Position numbers and translations under genes: made by a program. Below, one piece after another: positions 58,538-64,000 of a stretch of 64,000 bases of DNA (position 1 is the first letter of the stretch; every line of letters begins with the position of its first letter). Origin of the DNA: Solen grandis (taxonomy: Eukaryota > Mollusca > Bivalvia > Adapedonta > Solenidae); contig CM037780.1 in the NCBI GenBank assembly GCA_021229015.1, positions 61,375,323-61,439,322 of the forward strand, given 5' to 3'. The notes under the pieces are model-generated. The model saw nothing but the letters and a program-made list of their open reading frames with translations, made no database searches and was not told where the DNA came from.

Positions 58538-59345
58538 TTTAGCTCACCTGAGCAAGTAGTGTTCAAATATGAGCTGTAAGGGTCGATGGCTGTCCGTGAC
58601 GACAACTGTTTCAAGCGACTTCTCCTGTGAAACCACTGGGCAAAATTTAATGAGCTTCATGGGTCACAGCTAAAAATATTGTAGATTTCAAAAATCCTCT
58701 TCTCTCGAAACCACAAGGCCTGGAGCTAAGATATTTAGTGTGTGGCATTGCCTCGTGGACCATTAGCAAGTTTGTTGAAATCATGGCCCTAGGGTGAAAT
58801 TTGCCCCACCCCAGCGGTCACTTGCTTTACATGGAGTTATAAAGGAAAATAGTGAAAAATCTTCTTGTCAGAAAAGACAAGGTATGGAATTAAGATATTT
58901 GGTGTGAAAAAAATGGCCAAGTGGACGTCTACCAAGTTTATTGAAATCATGGCCTTGGGGTCAAAATCGGTCCCACCCAAGGGGTCACTTTGTTTTAAAT
59001 AGGCTTGAATAGGAAAAACTAAAAATATCTTCTTGTCAGAAACCACAAGGCATGTAGTTTAGATATTTGGTACTTAGCATGACCTAGTGGACATCTACCA
59101 TACTTGTTCACATCATGGCCCTGGGGTCAAAATTGACTCCGTCCCATGGATCACTTGATTTTACATAGACTTATATAAGAAAAATAAACATAAAAGATTT
59201 TCACAATATCTGGGGTTTAGATACTTAGTGTGTAACATGACCTGGACCAAGTTTTTAAATCATGTCCCTAGTGTCAAAATTTGTCACACCACAGGGGTTA
59301 CATGATTTTATAGATATGACCATCATAATTGGATCACAGGTACAA
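58538..59345 (+). mobile_element. Diverged copy of the element with inner ~165-bp repeats
   Basis: Starts TTAGCTCACCTGAGCAAG. Inner units contain GGCCTGGAGCTAAGATATTT, ATCATGGCCCTAGGGTGAAA, GGTCACTTGCTTTACATGG, equivalent to the units at 32700-33870. It has about four units and no clear right end. Confidence 0.7.
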
Positions 59346-59506
59346 TTTTTGTGTGAAATTACGATTATCTTGCTGTACTTCTGCATGGATTATGTATTCA
59401 GTATGACTTTATTATAAAAGGCAATGAAGGCAATATTTTATTTATTTATATCAGCAATAGTTTACAATCTGTCAATCCCAATTCAAAAAATAATTCATAA
59501 TTCCAG

Positions 59507-59603
59507 GTCAGTGTTGGACAGGCTGCACTCGTTTGACAGTGTTGATACGGCGGCTAAAATCTATCGAGCAATGTCTACCAAGTATTTCTTTCCTTTGTTA
59601 GAG
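59507..59603 (+). CDS. Unknown gene, exon 7
   Basis: Acceptor CATAATTCCAG, donor GTACGT. Encodes SVLDRLHSFDSVDTAAKIY and RAMSTKYFFPLLE. It completes the split Gln codon from exon 6. Confidence 0.8.
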
Positions 59604-59636
59604 GTACGTTTATTTTTTATTTTTTTCCATATAAAA

Positions 59637-60320
59637 GATTTATATTTTGGTACTAGCAATCTATACTATCCGGATGGTAACCCCCGATTTATATTTTGGT
59701 ACTAGCAATATATACTATCCGGATGGTAACCCCCGATTTATATTTTGGTACTAGCAATCTATACTATCCGGATGGTAACGCCCGATTTATGTTTTGGTAC
59801 TAGCAATCTATACTATCCGGATGGTGACCCCCGATTTATATTTTGGTACTAGCAATCTATACTATCCGGATGGTAACCCCCGATTTATATTTTGGTACTA
59901 GCAATCTATACTATCCGTATGGTAACCCCCGATTTATATTTTGGTACTAGCAATCTATACTATCCGGATGGTAACCCCCGATTTATATTTTGGTACTAGC
60001 AATCTATACTATCCGGATGGTAACCCCCGATTTATATTTTGGTACTAGCAATCTATACTATCCGGATGGTAACCCCCGATTTATATTTTGGTACTAGCAA
60101 TCTATACTATCCGGATGGTAACCCCCGATTTATATTTTGGTACTAGCAATCTATACTATCCGGATGGTAACCCCCGATTTATATTTTGGTACTAGCAATA
60201 TATACTATCCGGATGGTAACCCCCGATTTATATTTTGGTACTAGCAATCTATACTATCCGGATGGTAACCCCCGATTTATATTTTGGTACTACCAATATA
60301 TACTATCCGGATGGTGACCG
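59637..60320 (+). repeat. 49-bp minisatellite, about 14 units
   Basis: The unit GATTTATATTTTGGTACTAG then CAATCTATACTATCCGGATG and GTAACCCCC is repeated with very few changes. It starts only about 35 bases after the exon 7 donor. Confidence 0.97.
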
Positions 60321-60749
60321 TAGACGAGTGGATAAGTTAAAAAGACAAGTTACAAAGGAAGGAGGAAAAAATCTTAAATATAGTGGGTATACTTGTAATG
60401 TAATGTAATTGTAATGAAGTGCCCCTCTGATCGCATGTACTTTAAATGATTTAAATCTTTTGGGACTAATTTTGTCTCGAAGCAAAGGATAATTATCTTG
60501 TAATTCAAATATCACATTACCTGCACCAGTTATTATTTGTTATTCATTTTGATAGTTTCTACCTGTTTATATTTTGTCCTTAGTAAAAATAATTAATGTG
60601 AAGAAATCAAGATTTAATGGGATTATATCAACGAATGCATGGTCCATTACTTCATCTTCAGGGGAAAAATAAAACAACATTGTAACGATTATGGTTTTGC
60701 TGATTCCTGATGACCAACCATATTGCGCACACACGCTTCAGTCCTTTGT

Positions 60750-61850
60750 CTCATATACATGAACAACAAAATATCCAACAACTAAAAGCATGTGCTATCA
60801 CTATCAGTTATTGGTTGAACGAAAATAAATTAAAAATGGATACTTATTATGTTTGGCAGCAGAGCTCAGCTAAATAAGTGCACTACAGATATTTATATTG
60901 CTGGTAATGTCGTAAACATTGGAACTTGTATTGATACTTAGGTGCTTTTCTTGATGAAACTTTATCCTTTAAGGAACATCTAAAGCGCAAATGTCATGCA
61001 CTCTACAATGTTGAACTTTTTCAGGGTTAAGTGTATTAGAAAATACCTAACCAGAGCTGCAATTGAAATCATATTACATTATGCTTTCACTAGTTACCTC
61101 CCATTTGAGCTACAATATGGTGTTTCCGAGAGTTGCGCAAAATGCAGCGAATTCAAAATATGTGCGCAAAATTTCTTAACCGAAGCAAATATGACAGTGC
61201 TCAATTATGGAACAAGCTGCATTTGTATATTAAGCAGTCTGAGTAAATAGATCAATAGATGATATTAAGAAAAATTTCAAAATTCATTATTTTACTTTTT
61301 ATGTAAATTGACATTTGTTAGAAATATCTGATATTTCATATAACCTTGTCACAGAGCTTTTACAGTTCAAAGTTTGTCATCTGCTTTATTCAGTCTGGAT
61401 TTTATCATAACATTAGCGTAGTATTTTTATCTTAAATCTGTACTTTAATTTTATGCCTTTTACTGCCTTTTCACAGTATTTTATATACATTCTTATTGTT
61501 GTATTGTTGTTGTATTGGAGTTTACCGTCGCTGCGATAGTATTTCAATCATAAAGCGACGTCCAGCTAATTACAGGTGGAGGAAGACCCCGAGTACACAG
61601 AGGTACCCAGGTAGAACCACCGACCTGCCGCAAGCCAGCTGGAAGGCTTCCTCACATGAAAAATCCGAAGTCCCTACCGGGATTCGAACCCACAGCGGTG
61701 AGGGGCTGAGAGATTTGCAGTCCACGACTGTAACCGCTCGCCCACGGCGGCCCCATATACATTCTTATACTATGTGTTAAGCATATATGTGTTGTACGAC
61801 GCCAAAGAATATAATACATAGAAATGGGCGTTTGTTTGTTTTTGTTTGTT
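60750..61850 (+). pseudogene. LINE remnant (RT thumb and 3' UTR) with SINE insert
   Basis: In shifting frames it reads ITISYWLNENKLKMD, YLGAFLDETLSFKEHLKRKC, VLENT, LSLVTSHLSYNMVF and, later, QCSIMEQAAF. This is the thumb region of a non-LTR reverse transcriptase whose wording differs from the 11.7 kb family. A 3' UTR shared with 57750-58075 follows and is interrupted by a SINE at 61497-61754. Confidence 0.75.
61497..61754 (-). repeat. SINE family A, full length, inside a LINE
   Basis: Same sequence as 26545-26791 in reverse. The 14-base target duplication ATATACATTCTTAT is perfect at 61483-61496 and 61755-61768. Confidence 0.95.
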
Positions 61851-62286
61851 TGTTTTTGTTTAAATTTAAGTAGTACATTTGTGCGTAAAATATGTGTACC
61901 ATCCCTGGTAGACATAGTCTCCAAATGACTGAAATACTGTCGACGGGATGATACCCCCACCCCTAAAAGAACAAGTGAACACAATCTTGAACAAATCAGA
62001 ACACATTCCTTTATTCTTGCATTACAAAATAGTTCAGTAAAAAATTAAGTTGATGTAAATATTAGCTGTGTTGACTAGAAATATTTAGGTATGCGTCGCC
62101 CGTTTCCCAGGACACGTGGGTGTTCTCCGGTTACCAAGGACATCGCGAACGCTACGAGCTGTCCAAAGAGGAAAGTGTTACTTTCTGTCCAGTCGTTTAA
62201 TAAAAAAACAACAACAACTAAAAACTCTTTAAAAAAAACTTACAGTAGACTGAATATTATTTGCAACAGTTACTGTGTACTTTCAG

Positions 62287-62416
62287 GACTTCACCTTTGC
62301 GCACGTGTTGCCCGAGGTCCGTATTGAAGAACCGGATATGAGAGAGCAGAAGAAGCACGAGATCCGGCTAGGTCGGTCCTCCAGCTATATCGGGTTACTG
62401 GAAGAAGACATTTTCA
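62287..62416 (+). CDS. Unknown gene, exon 8
   Basis: Acceptor GTGTACTTTCAG, donor GTAAGA. Encodes DFTFAHVLPEVRIEEPDMRE, then HEIRLGRSSSYIGLLEEDIF. Phase 0 in, one base over. Confidence 0.85.
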
Positions 62417-62667
62417 GTAAGATGTTTACTATGTATATTATTCCTTATATTTCACCAATAAGATATTATTGATAATAAGATAATAAATTATTATTGTAAC
62501 AATTCTTGTATGTAAAATATTTTACTCATAACATTTAAAAAAAACCTGTTCATGTTTAACCAGTTGAGCAGATGGAATTTAAGCCCAGCCTTCCCCTAAC
62601 TATATTACATATCTGTTGATATAACTTCAAACTCCTGTGTTCCATCATCTACCAATCTGTGCCACAG

Positions 62668-62751
62668 ATACCCGGATAGAGGAAATATATGTGTGGACGT
62701 CCAACACAGCTCCACGGGACCGGTCTGGAATATGGCTGAATTTTTGTCCTG
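62668..62751 (+). CDS. Unknown gene, exon 9
   Basis: Acceptor CTGTGCCACAG, donor GTGAGT. In phase with both neighbours it reads TRIEEIYVWTSNTAP, SGIWLNFCPG. A second frame is also open, but it fits neither neighbour. Confidence 0.75.
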
Positions 62752-63633
62752 GTGAGTGATACACGGGATATTTTTATAGTTGTTTTATGTGCCCCGCTAT
62801 TTGTGTCAAGGGGGCATAAAGAAATAAAGTGTCAGAATTTGACTGCTTGTTCTGGTACTCTGTTCTGATTGTTAACAAATACACAACCGGAAACCATTTA
62901 TCATTATAAGCACAATTATATTTTGGCCTTCAAAATTCGGTTTGTAATTTAGCAGATGCAGCAACACGTTTGAACAACTATTTGAAAAAAAATGTATTAA
63001 CCTATTGATGAAATCTGTTCCGATATATATCATACAATATCAAACAAAGCTTGCAAACGTGTGCCAACAGTTCGTGAAAACTTATTTCAAACTTTTAATC
63101 CATTTCACGTTACTTGGTTATTATACTTGGGCCAAGACTGGAACAAAATATTTTGGTTTTTAAGCAACAGAAGCTTTGGTTAGGCCGGAAAATGATAAAC
63201 TGTACTAGGAAATTTCATAAATTACTGGTATTATTCACACAAGCTATTGATACACTCAGGTTCACGCACCGTCGATCCCTTGTCACCAGTTTTCTTTAAA
63301 TGACATCTCTGAACCACAGGGCAGAAACCGACCCATATGGTGACATGAAAACAAGATCCAAGTATTCTACAGTAAACTTACTTTAATAAAGGCTAATGGT
63401 TATCTGATTTCATAAAATAAATGTGTTTACACACACACACACACATCGGTAATGTGGGCCCTTTAAGCACACATAGCGGACTTCCACCACTTTATATATA
63501 TATACATGCCGCTGGACGTCGTTATGAAATACAGTTGTGGTGACAGCACACTCACAAAAACAATGTCAGATAAGTTCTACTGAAATATGAAATACATTAG
63601 TTTATGTTACGATATTCTGTGTTCCCTTTCCAG

Positions 63634-63755
63634 GCCAAAGAATCAAGCAAAAGCTGTGCTCCTACGATGGCAAAATGGCCTTTGGATGGATCAAGAAATT
63701 TGGAGTGAAAACGCGCGGATTTTTTGAAACAGGATCAACACAACTCGTTCCTTAA
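63634..63755 (+). CDS. Unknown gene, exon 10 and stop
   Basis: Acceptor GTTCCCTTTCCAG. Reads QRIKQKLCSYDGKMAFGWI, KKFGVKTRGFFETGS and ends TQLVP, stop at 63753-63755. The high density of Lys, Gly and aromatic residues looks like a folded C-terminal domain. AATAAA-like words lie near 63859. Confidence 0.85.
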
Positions 63756-64000
63756 TTATTTTTTTTAAATATTTTTCAATGTTTTAACTTAAGATATTTG
63801 ATTTTTTCATAAACTGCATTGTTTTATTCGTGTTTATTAACAGTTGAAATAATTTTAAAATAAAAAAAAAAACGTGAATCTGACTGAAGCATTTATTTAT
63901 AGATTATTCCCAGGTTAACTTATTATTTTTACCATTCAACTAAAATGCCTGTAAGTTAAAAGGGAAAAAAATGCATAAATTTTGTTTATAAAAAAAAGTC
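63756..64000 (+). other. Probable 3' UTR and downstream DNA
   Basis: AT-rich. AAAATAAAA near 63858 could serve as polyA signal. Confidence 0.4.

Larger units (their letters stand above)
43109..63755 (+). other. Ten-exon gene of unknown family (whole locus)
   Basis: Exons: 43109-43161, 44080-44198, 45078-45274, 45693-45798, 46236-46475, 47263-47366, 59507-59603, 62287-62416, 62668-62751, 63634-63755. All introns have GT-AG ends, and eight of nine junctions keep the frame. Only exon 2 (ends with one spare base) to exon 3 (starts in phase 0) fails, so a small exon of 3n+2 bases is probably missing, or a weak donor at 44207 (GTCACG) is used. The product is about 417 residues plus that piece. It looks soluble: no signal peptide, no membrane helix, a Ser-rich linker in exon 3, long charged helices in exons 4-6 (coiled-coil-like), and a mixed C-terminal domain with Trp and Gly in exons 8-10. 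I do not recognise the family. Intron 6 is 12.1 kb and hosts an antisense gene. Confidence 0.8.

Noticed and set aside
62669..62760. Alternative frame of exon 9 of the unknown gene
   Set aside because: It is open, but its phase fits neither exon 8 nor exon 10, whereas the chosen frame fits both.

Overview
The window is eukaryotic, AT-rich and dominated by repeats. It carries intron-split genes, tRNA-derived SINEs, degraded non-LTR retrotransposons and many micro- and minisatellites. The repeat types point to a bivalve mollusc: elements with inner tandem units and ACCG/ACGG tetranucleotide runs (compare the bivalve 'pearl' family), and a dispersed element whose ends read AGCTCACCTGAGC. No species is assigned. 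There is one 100-N assembly gap (26201-26300).

Three genes are supported. (1) A two-exon forkhead transcription factor on + (17684-19454), most like FoxAB, with a plausible promoter just upstream and a 3' UTR ending near a polyA signal at 19988. (2) A ten-exon gene on + (43109-63755). Every junction but one agrees in splice phase. The product is about 417 residues as assembled (plus an exon that seems to be missing between exons 2 and 3), and I do not recognise the family. (3) A four-exon gene on - (55997 down to 51252) lying wholly inside the 12.1 kb sixth intron of gene 2. It encodes a cysteine-rich ectodomain with a somatomedin-B-like motif, of the kind seen at the N-terminus of bivalve adhesion/secretin-type receptors. 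It stops without a visible seven-helix domain.

Layout: 1-8.2 kb, sparse sequence with SINEs and a minus-strand LINE remnant. 8.4-9.9 kb, two elements, one nested in the other. 11.1-13.75 kb, a palindromic MITE and a LINE reverse-transcriptase pseudogene. 14.7-20.15 kb, the FoxAB locus with candidate regulatory DNA. 22.8-25.3 kb, a possible hAT-like element. 26.5-27 kb, two SINEs side by side. 28-34.1 kb, a cluster of LINE 3' ends, a MITE inside a LINE, a pair of hairpins and a 1.5 kb element with inner repeats. 36.2-36.75 kb, a small tandem array and a tyrosine-recombinase remnant. 37.9-39.5 kb, a 41-bp minisatellite of about 40 units. 43-63.8 kb, the orphan gene with the nested receptor-like gene and four minisatellites in its introns.

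The points most worth a second look are: the repeated copies of the nested gene's 5' end in both orientations; a diverged ~400-bp sequence present at 0.39 kb and again 1.7 kb upstream of FoxAB; the 41-bp array, open in all three minus frames and with hairpin-arm deletions; and the unidentified ten-exon gene.
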